Assembly (NCBI GenBank): GCA_907165135.1
Contig: OU015569.1
Span: 5,642,001-5,706,000 of the forward strand
DNA length: 64,000 nt
Origin: Oikopleura dioica
Lineage: Eukaryota > Chordata > Appendicularia > Copelata > Oikopleuridae
Reading direction: 5' to 3'
In this document: piece by piece, positions 28,411 through 38,600 of the stretch
Numbering within the stretch: the first letter of the stretch is position 1
How the letters are laid out: each line of letters starts with the position of its first letter
Translations under genes and position numbers: made by a program
The notes under the pieces: model-generated
Told to the model about the DNA's origin: nothing
Database searches by the model: none
Seen by the model: only the letters and a program-made list of their open reading frames with translations

Positions 28411-29043
28411 TTAGTTTTCGTAAATTCTGGTGAGCGAGCTTGTCGTGAAAGCCTTTTGGCAGGCGGGACAGGTTTTTTGAAGAAGTTGATCCAAGCAACT
28501 CTTGCAGGTGACATGCCCGCATTTAGGTGCGTATCTTTTTCGAATGATGTCGTCGAAATCATGGAGGCAGACTCTGCATTTTGGTCTTTCCACTGAATTT
28601 CATTTGGTAGAGCGAATTTAAATATAAGCAAGGTTACTTGTTCTTTCGATGATCCTAGTTTTCGCAGCACGGAGAGAATCCACATCTTCTTGGGCTCTTT
28701 TGCGTCTGTTTTCTGCATTTTGCCATTTTTTCTTATACTTTTCTGTTTCTTTTTCCGCATTTTTTAAAGTTAGCTCTGCTGGTTTGAGTTGCTCGTTTAT
28801 CGGCCCTATTCTTTAAATTAAATTAAAGCTATTGCTATGAAACTTACGAAGAGCAAACATCCGAAACGCTACAGAACAGCAAGTGTGCGTGAAAAACATT
28901 TTAAAACTCAAAGCATTGTCGCAATTTTTCGCGGGACACCTAAATTTCGGCTGGCTAAATGTAAGATTCTCCAGGTTCCGATTTTGAGAGTCTGCATTCT
29001 CGATGTGAAAAGAGCAGTATGTTAATCCTTCGTGAATCTTCAT
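28411..29043 (-). CDS. Coiled-coil RING-finger protein, probable E3 ubiquitin ligase (181 aa)
   Basis: Exons 29043-28848, 28805-28638 and 28592-28411 join in phase (546 nt). The N-terminal 70 residues contain four spaced Cys (FRCPAKNCDNAL, HTCCSVAF). Residues about 72-120 are a charged coiled coil (LKNAEKETEKYKKKWQNAEN). The last 60 residues are a compact RING: CRVCLHDF, CGHVTCKSCLDQLL, CPACQKAF, which gives C-x2-C, C-x-H-x2-C-x2-C and C-x2-C. RING domains recruit ubiquitin-charged E2 enzymes. The ATG follows TTTTCAG by 13 nt, consistent with trans-splicing. It is much shorter than TRIM or RNF proteins, and the subfamily is unknown. In an unspliced reading the RING is hidden behind an out-of-frame 176-codon ORF. 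Confidence 0.8.
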
Positions 29044-29508
29044 TTTTTCTTCGACCCTGAAAATTACTCTGCATTTGATTTTTATTTGTTAGATGTTACC
29101 TATTGCAATAATATTCCCCTGTTGTTCGGTCAACCGCATGGCAGCCATGGTTTTGTCCCAGAAACAAATATTCTCTCTCTATAAATTGATCCTCCATTAC
29201 AAAAGTATGAGATTTTTGGGTGAAAGAGAAAAGTGAATAATGTGCCTGACGGTTCTAAGACTCCTTATATATAGCCAGCTTGAATTATCATGTCCGACTC
29301 AAGTTTGACGCGATATCTGTTGATTGAACCGTCCTGATCACAAGCAGAATTGAACTTTCATTTTAGTATGCTCCCTAGAGATATCAATGATATGATATAA
29401 TTCATATTGCGTATTCAATGACTCTTTTTTATAGAACTATTTACTCCCCCTGCAAATTCAAAAGCACTACTCAAATTGCGATGTCTTTAGAATTAAGAGT
29501 CTACTTAA

Positions 29509-30180
29509 GGCTAGGGTGGTCGATTTGGCCCAAAGCAGGGCTCATAAACTCTGGACTTGTGAATGCCAGAGTACCCTATAATAGCTTTTAATAAAGATCT
29601 ATCCTTGATCTTCTGAATTACAGAAGCTTTTTCCGTCATCTCAAGAAAAAAGCCACTTCCGGTGCCTTCAAAGTTGGCATCTCGGCCAAAATCGCGAAAA
29701 TAGCCCATCTTCAGGGCTCCAAAACTCCAAAGTTTGCATTATGGTCCTATCAGTTCTTACTATTTTTAGATTTCTTAGACCCTAATCTTAAAATTTACAG
29801 AAGGTTTTTCTTATTTGATAGTTTTTTCTTTAGAAAATTTTTCAATAAACCAAGGTACCTTTTTTTTGACTATTCATTCCTATAAAATCCCCTGCGGGCA
29901 TAGCCTAGACGCCACAAGCCCTACCCTAAATGAATGTCCTTAGTATTAGCTTTCCAAAAATGTATCATATGCCACTATTGTAAAGGTTTGAAATTTCAAA
30001 ATATTTGGTTCACTTTCAAAATACACTAATTTTCTGCAGCTTTAGTCGCAATTTCCGGGAGTTCGAGTAGAGATAGCCAAAAAGTGCATAAGGAGTTTTT
30101 TGCTCCAAATTTTCTGAGGAAGCCAAAAATGCAGGTCAAAAAAAGAACCTGAGACTTGGCCAAAATCGACCACCCTAGCC
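29509..30180. mobile_element. TTAA-flanked non-autonomous DNA transposon, 672 bp
   Basis: TTAA at 29505-29508 and 30181-30184. Termini are GGCTAGGGTGGTCGATTT and its complement, followed by weaker similarity (TTGGCC). Unlike the other TTAA elements here the arms are short and the interior is not a foldback. The 65-codon ORF inside (29708-29511) overlaps the terminal repeat and is not credible as a gene. Confidence 0.85.
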
Positions 30181-30274
30181 TTAAAGATTCTCCCACTAGA
30201 ATTCATCGCAATTTGAGAAAATTATTGTCGAAACTGGCTGTATTACAAGTTTGCTACATGTTTTAAAAGCAGAT

Positions 30275-30634
30275 TCACTGGTTATCGTTGTTGATTTGGC
30301 CGTTTGGATAGTTTCGTGCCATAAATTCCTCCCATTGTCGAGCGATTTCTGGGTTTTCTTCTCGCCAGTTGCCTCCAGATCCGGTCAGCTGGCGAAATTG
30401 TCGTTCATGCGATTCAAGCTCCATTCGAGCGAATTCCATGCGAATGCGCGCCTGAAATATTCGGTAATTATTTAACAAATTTTTGTGGCTTACCATTTCA
30501 AGTTCTCGTTGCAAACGCTCATGTCGTTCCTGCTCCCTTTGAAGTCGCTCTCTTTCTTGCTCCCTTTCCCGCTGAAATTCTTCTATTTGTCTCTTCGCTT
30601 TTTCGTTGTAGTGATTTTGGTGAACGTTTGCCAT
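30275..30634 (-). CDS. Small charged coiled-coil protein (105 aa)
   Basis: Exons 30634-30494 and 30451-30275, joined over a 42-bp intron that also reads through in frame. After MANVHQNHYNEKAKRQ come heptad-like Glu/Arg/Gln repeats (EREQERERLQREQERHERLQ), then ARMELESHERQF and a polar tail ending NGQINNDNQ. No hydrophobic segment is present, so it is probably cytosolic or nuclear. I recognise no family; composition alone can mimic many coiled coils. Confidence 0.6.
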   Translation of the reverse strand: MANVHQNHYNEKAKRQIEEFQREREQERERLQREQERHERLQRELEMVSHKNLLNNYRIFQARIRMEFARMELESHERQFRQLTGSGGNWREENPEIARQWEEFMARNYPNGQINNDNQ

Positions 30635-31065
30635 ATCAAAAAAGACTGTGTGCTCTCTCTTGGTTTTTGGAAAGCAGTGACTGAATTCTGAAAAGCTGAA
30701 GACCAACAACATTACTCTAGAAAATCAGCAACTTTTTAGAAAATCGATTGTTATGATTGAAAAACACGGTTAATATATATTTATACGCATTTAATGTCCT
30801 CAAAAACCTGTTTTCTGGACTATGCAATCAAGGAAGGGTCACAGACAACTTGGCTTACTCAAGTTGTCGATAATTTTTCCCTATTTGATTATTTTTCTGT
30901 AAAAAATTCAATGATTTTACAGTGAGAGCATACGCAAACCTGAGAATGTCTAGCAAGGCATTGATTGTCTTTTATACTAGAAAATCAACCACTATATCGA
31001 AAAAGTGATGATTTCGTTTATTACAGCACGAAATATATGAAAGCTGAGCAGGTTTTTATACAGAA

Positions 31066-33202
31066 CTAGTGGAATATTATTGAACTCCAATTGTATGCAC
31101 CAACAGGCTGAGGCAGTTTAAAGCGTTCCTTGGCTAAAAAGGGTTGAAAAAGATACTCGTGAGAAACGGACCTGATATTTTCTATAGACGAGTTAATTAA
31201 AAAAGGAATTATAGATCGAATTGGGATCGTTCCAAGCAAACACGAAAAGAATATTTTCTAAAAAATAAAAGGGATGATGAATGAACGATTCGAATTTTCT
31301 TACCTCAATGGACTTTTTATGAATTTGTTTGCACAAGTTTATTCGCATAAATATCTTCTGTTGGCGCTGGTTTGAAATCAACGAAGAGATTTTCGCTGTC
31401 GTATCATTTAAAAGTTTTTCAATCTTTTGATCAGCGCCTTCACGAGTTCCCGTGACTAGTGGGTTGAGAAAAAGAAGGCATCGACAAAGCGCATATTCGA
31501 CAGGGCCTAGTTCCAGATCTTGGATATACAGCACGGTTCTTTCGATCAAGTCAAGATCTTGAATAAGCTCGTCTTCAAATAGTCGGAATCTTGAGCAAGT
31601 TATGTTTAGTGAATTCTCTCAATTTTTTACCTAAGGGTATCGGAAATACTTTTCATCTCGTCCTTGGATATACACTGAGCTATTCCGATGAGAAAAAGCT
31701 CGCTCCATGTGTGCAGCATAAATGTCACTTGATGGTCGACCTATAAGTAGGAGTAATAGATAAAGGCCTCGCTGGGCAATTACCTCTATAGAATGATAGC
31801 TAGAAAAGTTTTTAATCCATTTGGCAGACAGGAATAGCATTCGCGAGGCTATTTCGTAGCTTCGCTGCTCATCTGCCTCTGGCCCGTCTGGCTTCTCAAA
31901 CTCAAATTTAAGGATGCAGTCGGGAAGAATCTCTGACTGCTCGACAGCGGAGCTTCTCTCGGGCTCAGTGTCTTTCGCGATCAGACGGCTGATATTCGAC
32001 AGGAGATTGGACGTAGCGTCGAGACTTGAAGGAGTAGAACTGGTGTCAGACGAAGAGTTGGTGGATGATTGTGCACGACCTTTGTTTTGCGACACGGCTT
32101 GTGTCTGATTTCGAATCTGCGTTAAATTTCGAAAGTTAGACAACGATGGCAAATTGAAGACGGCGTTCAAAACGCTCTGATTAGTACTCGTCACTGGGGC
32201 AGTGGACGTGCTGAAAAAAGTCAGGAAGGTAATCATATTTCAGTTGTACCTAAGGCTTGGTTGCGCAGGTCGGGTAAATTGCACAGGACTTTGGCTAGTG
32301 GAAGTTCTTGCAGCTGCATTGGAAGAATTGTTTGTTGCTAGGCTTGTTGTCAGAGAAGGAAGAGCGAGCATTGTCGCCTTCTCTGAATTGAGGTTTACGA
32401 TGGACTCAAGCGAGATTGCATTTCCCGTCCCAGACTGATTCAAAGCGCTGGATCCATTCTCCGAAAAGCTAAGTGGAAGGGAGCGGGTGATGTTTGGTTT
32501 CAACGGTCGTATTGGACCTCGCTCATTCTGGACAGAATCAGCTCGCATCCCAACAGAAACACACTTGAAAAATCTACATGCCTTTAATCGGTTCTTAGCT
32601 GAATATATTCTTTACAAACGATTCTTTTTAATCCTTCATTTACGAGAACGATTCCTGGCAGCGATTTCTCTGTAATTTGGTTACTGGACAGTCCGAGTTC
32701 CAGCGACAGGTGTAATTGAGTTTTTTACGAATAGATCTCTAAAAACATTTGGTATTCAATATTCGAAACTCACAGGTTCAAAAACCTTGAAGAATCCTTT
32801 GCATCCCTCACACGATTTTACTCCATAATGTCTTCCACTAGCACGATCCCCACAGACTTCGCATCGTTCATAAAAGTAATCGTTCTCTTTGAATTTTTGA
32901 TCCAGCTGGATTGCTAAAGGTCCGTTGTCCATTTTCTTGTATTTAAAGCCACTGCCTGTATTCGTAATTAGCGGCCTTGTAATTTGAGTTACAAGTAGTT
33001 TTCTTATTTTCTATTTGATATCACAATTCAACTCATTCCTGACGTGCTGTGCTGGGGCTTCCTGTGATTCTTGCTTCAGGTCGAGCTGCTGAGGTTGGAA
33101 AGATAACGAGTCATCTTGCTCGGTTTTGATGTTTTCTACCGGCTGTGTTTCCATTTCACGCTTTAGTTCGCCATTCGGATGTGCGTTTTCAGTCTCCATC
33201 AT
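31066..33202 (-). CDS. Nuclear receptor, NR2 group, closest by eye to TR2/TR4 (NR2C) (592 aa)
   Basis: Ligand-regulated or orphan transcription factor. Exons: 33202-33025, 32955-32786, 32738-32655, 32581-32250, 32210-31784, 31740-31631, 31589-31304, 31257-31066; total 1779 nt in phase. The N-terminal A/B region carries ENIKTEQ (possible sumoylation). DNA-binding domain: [49 protein letters not shown]; the P-box CEGCKG is of the NR2 type. DSVQNERGP after the DBD resembles TR2/TR4. A long Ser/Thr/Asn-rich hinge follows, then the ligand-binding domain with [45 protein letters not shown] and a final hydrophobic exon. The intron inside the second zinc finger (32654-32582) fits only as GA-AG. The ATG is 3 nt after TATTACAG. 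Confidence 0.9.
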
Positions 33203-33206
33203 AGCC

Positions 33207-35294
33207 TGTAATAATAGTAAGTTGCGTATATATTGCGGTATAATAGTAAGTCGTGACTTTCTTGTGATTGAAATTTTGATTGAAAAATAATAAATTCATA
33301 ATTTCATAAAAAATGGCTAGCTTACCAGAAGTGGCGCTATGGGACTGGTCTTGGATTGTGGCGGGGCTTCTCTTAGGGTCAAAGTTCTACTGTCGAAGGG
33401 TTGGAGGCATCGGAAGTCGCGAGTCGCGTGTTTCGGGTTGAAGTTAACTCGTTGAACTCTACTGGCGTTGTGTCCGGTGGCGTTGGTGAAATGGTGCACG
33501 GCGCCAATCAAAATGCGCTTTGAATCATTCCAACCAGCGGGTCAGGTCACGACATGCGGAGGAGGTGCCAAACCAGCGCCTTGGGGTTATAGCCAACTTA
33601 CTCTCCGTCGGTGTCCGCCGCACAACACCGGATTATCTTAAAGCGCAAGTCAATCACCCGCTCTTCAACTTGAAACGTGACCTTCGGTCATTTCCAGCCT
33701 CGTCATATTTTCCCCAGGTCACTGAAAATATTTATACATTACTTTGGAGAAAACATCAATCGGACTTTTTTATTTTTTGAGAAGTGAAAGTGAAAATTGG
33801 ATCTTTCATTCCTCATGCATATTTGCGTTATTCTGTCTAGACTTCTTGGCGCTAATCGATGAGACAACTACTTATGATAATTTCATTTTCTCTCACTGCT
33901 TCTTACGCGTTCCGGGGAGAATTGAAACAACAACGGCTCTGCGAAAATATCTTGATACGAGCTCTTTGAGCTTCTCTGGGCGGCGAGGAGTGAAAGTTTG
34001 GGCCGGAAATAGTAAACTCTAATGCTGTCATTGGCTGATCATTGACCTCGGGGTCACGCGCCCCACCGCTCCATCATCATAAATTTTCAACCTTATAAAG
34101 TTTATGATATAAACAGTTGACCTTAGCCTTTCTGAATAACTAATTATTTCATTTAAACAGGTGGTCTTAAAATTTTCCCACGACGAATTTTTCATCATGA
34201 GAAAATTACTGATAAGATAATCGTGGGAAATCGTCGTTTCATGAACATTTTATTCCAATTCTATACAAAAAGGAGGCATAAAAGGCGGAGACGCACGCTT
34301 CAGAACCAAGATTCTGATACTAGCGGTAAATACGACGCGTCAAGAAATTAACACGACGATTATTGTTTTCTTTTCTTTCGTAATATTCATTGTGTTTCGC
34401 TGTGTTATTACGAAAAACAAGTTAGAATTTACCTGGGGGCAGCTAGGATGAAGCTGTTTTTGTCGGAGGCGCCTCTAAGATTCCCGAAGAAAGGTCAAAG
34501 TTGATTGACGTATCTTTGATTTTGTTGGAGTAGTAATATTTTGAGGATCAGCCCCCGTCGCCGGTCTCTCTGTGCGCACCGAGGCGCAACAGAATCTATT
34601 GCCTCAAATCAGAAACACAACGGTTCCCCTAGCGTCGGACGTACGCGTGCCTGACCTTTTTTTCCACCTTCGTTCTCCTTTGACGGAAACGATATCGCGA
34701 TCTTTATTTCTCAGGCGCCTGGTTTCGCTGACTCTCGCCGATTTCAAATTCTCCCTATCTGAGAAGCCCTTTCTAATGCATCTTGCATCACTTCACAAAT
34801 CAGTAGGATTAAGTCAGTGCTTATGAAACTCCTGTGTTTCCTTTTGAAACTACTCTCCGGAAAAATATATTTTTTAGTTTTAACCTTTTCGGGTCACGTC
34901 GGCCGCGCGGGGTAAAAGGCCAGCACTACCCCAGAGGTGAAATCTGTCACTGACCAAAATGTCACAACTTGGGGAAAGTAACTCCGACTCACCTCGAAAG
35001 ATCGACTTGAAATTATGAAATTCAAAGAAACTATGCCGAGTCTCCGGGTGTATCTTATGGAATTGAGGGGCCGTCATTGAGAGTCAATAATTTTTCTGCA
35101 GAGACCCTGGATATAAAATATGCCATTTCGATTTGCTCCTCTCAAGATGAAATGGAAAATAAGATTTCATAAAAACGTTCTACGCCCCGAAGTTTATTCA
35201 ATAATTTGTGCAAACTGTATCCGTCGAAGGCTGCTTTGAAATGCCTTTCTTCCTGCTCTTGTTATTTTCATCAAAAGTCGCCTTGAACAATTAT
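33207..35294. other. 2 kb without a supported gene
   Basis: Upstream of the divergently placed nuclear receptor. It contains only short ORFs with no domains. Promoter elements of the receptor probably lie in the first few hundred bases but no specific site is claimed. Confidence 0.45.
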
Positions 35295-36840
35295 TCAGCA
35301 CTTTGATTGAATGGCTGTTACCTTTCTTTGGTTCGTTGTCTAAATTTTCAATAGTTTTACATTCAGAAAAATATAAGAGCACCTTGACAAGTCTCTTGCT
35401 GATGTAAACGTGGAAAATCGGGCTACAAAGCTCCACAATTCTTCGCAGGAAAAAAGCGGTAATCGCGAATCCGTAATCGAGTTTTGCCTAAAGAGGATTT
35501 TTTCTACAATTGTCTGAATATTTGGTCTGGCCTAGAAATATAATAAGATGATTGATTATAAAGGGAAACAATAGACGATGATAATGTTACCGTGTGCGTG
35601 ACGAAATCCTCCTCATCAGTTCCCGGAATACCATCAATGCTATCTGTTTCCAAGCCTACCAGTTCCTCGTGATACTTCACATAAGGTCAAAAATATGATT
35701 TTCAAAATAAAAATGCTTATTAGGATGTTTAAACCGAAAATGCCTTGTAACTGAATTTTGTTCCACATTTCTCAACTAAAGTCAGCATAAACGATTGATT
35801 CTGTGAAACTTTCCCTTGAAATCGCATAGTACAGAGCCAGCGGAAAGTAACCGATTACATAAGAAGACATTACTCCAAACAAGCGTATGATCGAGGTACG
35901 TTCAGAATGCTGCCATGTAGAGATCGCTCTGAAACGGAAATTCCGCTTCTAACAAAAAGGTTTCAGTCTCGTCTGTTAGTAGCAACGACTCGCCTTCAGA
36001 GAAATCATCGTTGCAATGGCGAAAATAAGGAAGATAATAAGAGGCAGAATGAAGAATATAGCGGTCGTTATCATCCAAATATTGGCGGATTGCTTCGGAT
36101 CGTCGTCTGACAAGCTGCAAGACGGCCAAGGCGTGGAACGAAACTTGTCCAGCTCAAAAATCTCGGCCAGAAAATCGGCCGTGATAAGATAAGTAAAAGG
36201 AATAGTCCAAATCAAAATTATCTATCTACCAAGGTCTCAATTATAAACAAAACTTATGAAGAATTATCACCAATTGAGAAACTTTTGCCGGAAGAATTAT
36301 CCCAGTCCAGCTGTCAGTTTTCGCGGAAAGAGGGAAAATGATAATTTTCCATCTATATTTTTGTTTCTCATCGATGTATTATTAAGTCAGTCTATCTTTA
36401 GTTGGAAACTCGCCTTACAACTGTGTAAAACGCTACCAGAAGTGATGAAATAGCTAGCGTTGCTTCGTCTAGATACCAACCCAAACGGCACATGCCAAGA
36501 CCCATCCTGTAGTCACAAAATCCCCATGTTCGCCGATAAAGCCACAGAATGCCCGCGAGGGAGGAAAGCACTCGTGCCATTGGAAGATTGAGGAGGACTT
36601 TGAATGGAATTCCGAGGACTCATCATCGATTTTAGAGGACACTGGCTAAACCAGGGAGCAGAATGATATTATATTCCGAATCTCCCTCAGCCCGATTATA
36701 TTCTATTTTTTTCTATCATTACGCAACGCTAGACTAACGTCAATCTATTCCTTGATTTCAATCCTTACCAAAAGATGATCGCGAAAGATGCTTATAATTC
36801 CGTACAAGAAGACGGCAGAAGAACCAGCTATTGAGAATTA
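35295..36840 (-). CDS. Divergent seven-transmembrane receptor (GPCR-like), several exon joins tentative
   Basis: Hydrophobic exons follow the order of a heptahelical receptor. They are: AGSSAVFLYGIISIFRDHLL near 36830-36770 (TM1); VLLNLPMARVLSSLAGILWL and GMCRLGWYLDEATLAISSLL at about 36612-36437 (TM2, extracellular loop 1 with Cys, TM3); IWTIPFTYLITADFL and NIWMITTAIFFILPLIIFLI at about 36223-35990 (TM4, loop 2 with Cys, TM5); TSIIRLFGVMSSYVIGYFPL at about 35905-35790 (TM6); and GFAITAFFLRRIVELCSPIF in 35487-35393 (TM7), then a short tail ending ATAIQSKC-like at 35295. No DRY motif is seen after TM3 and the NPxxY site reads SPIFHVY, so it is far from common class A receptors. An exon for intracellular loop 2 may be missing. 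Confidence 0.6.
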
Positions 36841-37277
36841 TAGAAGGCAGAATTAATCTGTATCGGGCGAATGAAATTTGATGTTAATCATTTTGATCTC
36901 TCTTTCTTTCGCCGTGCATGAGGCTGGCGGCTGTAAGCCCGATCACAGCGCTGTCTGATGGACATTCTCTTGCGAATTCAGTCAACAGCTATTCTTATAT
37001 CAGATAAATAAGCGAAATGAAGCCTAGCCTGGATGTTCCTATGCAATGATTGTCCGAATTCGGGGTTCAATCTTAAAGTTCTTACTTTTCGATTCGGTAC
37101 TATTAAAAATAAATTAAACCCCCTTCTTCACATCCAAACATCTCTTTTTGAGAAGGAGAATCTCGCCTGCCTGAGAATTGAGCAGACCGTTTTTTTTATT
37201 TTTTTGATAAATATTTATTTTCGAGAAAAGTAGATTTGGGGTCGTTAAATGGTGACACGTTATTCAGTTTTTCCATT

Positions 37278-37566
37278 TCAAATTAAAGCAGTCATGTATG
37301 CATGGGGACCAGCACGGAAGTCGTTATCCTCGTCGAACATTGAGTTGAAAAAGTCGCGTCCGCGTTTGTACGACATAAACTTTTATAAATTAATAGTTGA
37401 GTTAATAAGTGGTTTCTTTCATTACCATTGGAGTATCGTAGCTGCCTTGCGCTAGAATATGACCGGCGCTCATTGAATTTGCAGTTGTTAAGACACTCGC
37501 CAGCATACACAGTAAATCTGAATACAATTTAATGTCTGATTTTATTTGATAAATCGGCGTACTCAT
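37278..37566 (-). CDS. Secreted peptide precursor, 65 aa (candidate neuropeptide or hormone)
   Basis: Three exons, 37566-37563, 37517-37426 and 37379-37278, add to 198 nt in phase. The 4-nt first coding exon joins to give MNLLCMLASVLTTANSMS, a good signal peptide. The mature part is only about 47 residues: GHILAQGSYDTPM, then FMSYKRGRDFFNSMFDEDND and FRAGPHAYMTALI. It contains one dibasic KR site and no Cys. An AATAAA lies about 60 nt downstream. A receptor-like gene ends 1.4 kb away on the same strand; a link is only suggested by proximity. I do not recognise the peptide. An unspliced reading also exists (same frame, longer, no signal peptide). Confidence 0.5.
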
Positions 37567-37569
37567 ATT

Positions 37570-38600
37570 TTCTCTTGTTTCCTCTTTCTTGAGAGTAATT
37601 GTCTCAGAGCGTCAGGGATAGAGAAAATCTCGTCCTTTTTTGTGTCTTATACTCGGCGCCTCTAGTGGCGGCAATAAGGAGCAGAACTCAAGGATGAGCA
37701 AAAATTATGACATGCGTAACTTATTTTCACAGTCAAGAATGGAAGCATTTTTCAAGATCAATGTTACTTGGTCTGATTGTAGAATTTTTTAAGTACCGCG
37801 ACGCTCAATATTTAAGTAGTAGAGCATTAATTTCTCATTTTCGACGATTTGTCTTTTATAATTTAATCTCCTTGCACTTCTGATGTGGGTTTTCAGTGCA
37901 GTTTTAGGATATATTCGTTAGAAAAAAAGACCGGTTGTGATATTAAACCTGGGTCTAACATCAATGTGCTAAATTATAGACAGAATTATTATTCTAATCT
38001 ATTGTCAATTGACTATTGATTGGGGCGCACAAATTAGACTTCATAAATTATGGTAGTAGAAAAATTGAGGAAATTGGAACTGACATACTTCGCATGAAAA
38101 ACAATATTAATTCCATACGTTCCAAATTAACATAGCATTCTTATTAAGGGGTTAATCCCTTATCCTATCACTGCTATCTATAAAAAAGACTATATTAAAT
38201 GAGAAAATGAAGGGTTAAATATTATAAGAATGGAAAATGTAATACTCTGCTCGACTAACCAGATTAAGCGATTGATTGGATTCGAGCTGAAGGTGCACCA
38301 CGATATTTAATCGGGATGATGATTTTTGATTAATAAAAAAGAATCCGGTGTTTTCTCAACATGTGATGCATCTGCTCAGATGTACAGGAGATGAGCTTGA
38401 TTTAATGCGCTCATTCTGTCCCGTTATCTGCATTATGGCGGCTTATAAAACATTGAGCGAATTTCAAGCGGCAACTGAAGATCACGTTCATCGTCTATTC
38501 TCCAAATTGTAATGGGAGACCAATTTTTATTGAAAAGTACTTCTATCTACAGAAAATTGAGCGAGAATATACATTTCAGTTATTCTTAAAGCTCAGATGT
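37570..38600. other. 1 kb AT-rich gap
   Basis: No ORF or repeat of note between the peptide precursor and the mucin-type gene. Confidence 0.5.

Noticed and set aside
28230-28760. 176-codon minus-strand ORF
   Set aside because: It reads through two introns in the wrong frame; the correct splicing gives the RING protein.
29511-29708. 65-codon minus-strand ORF
   Set aside because: Lies within and overlaps the terminal repeat of the TTAA transposon; no transposase similarity.
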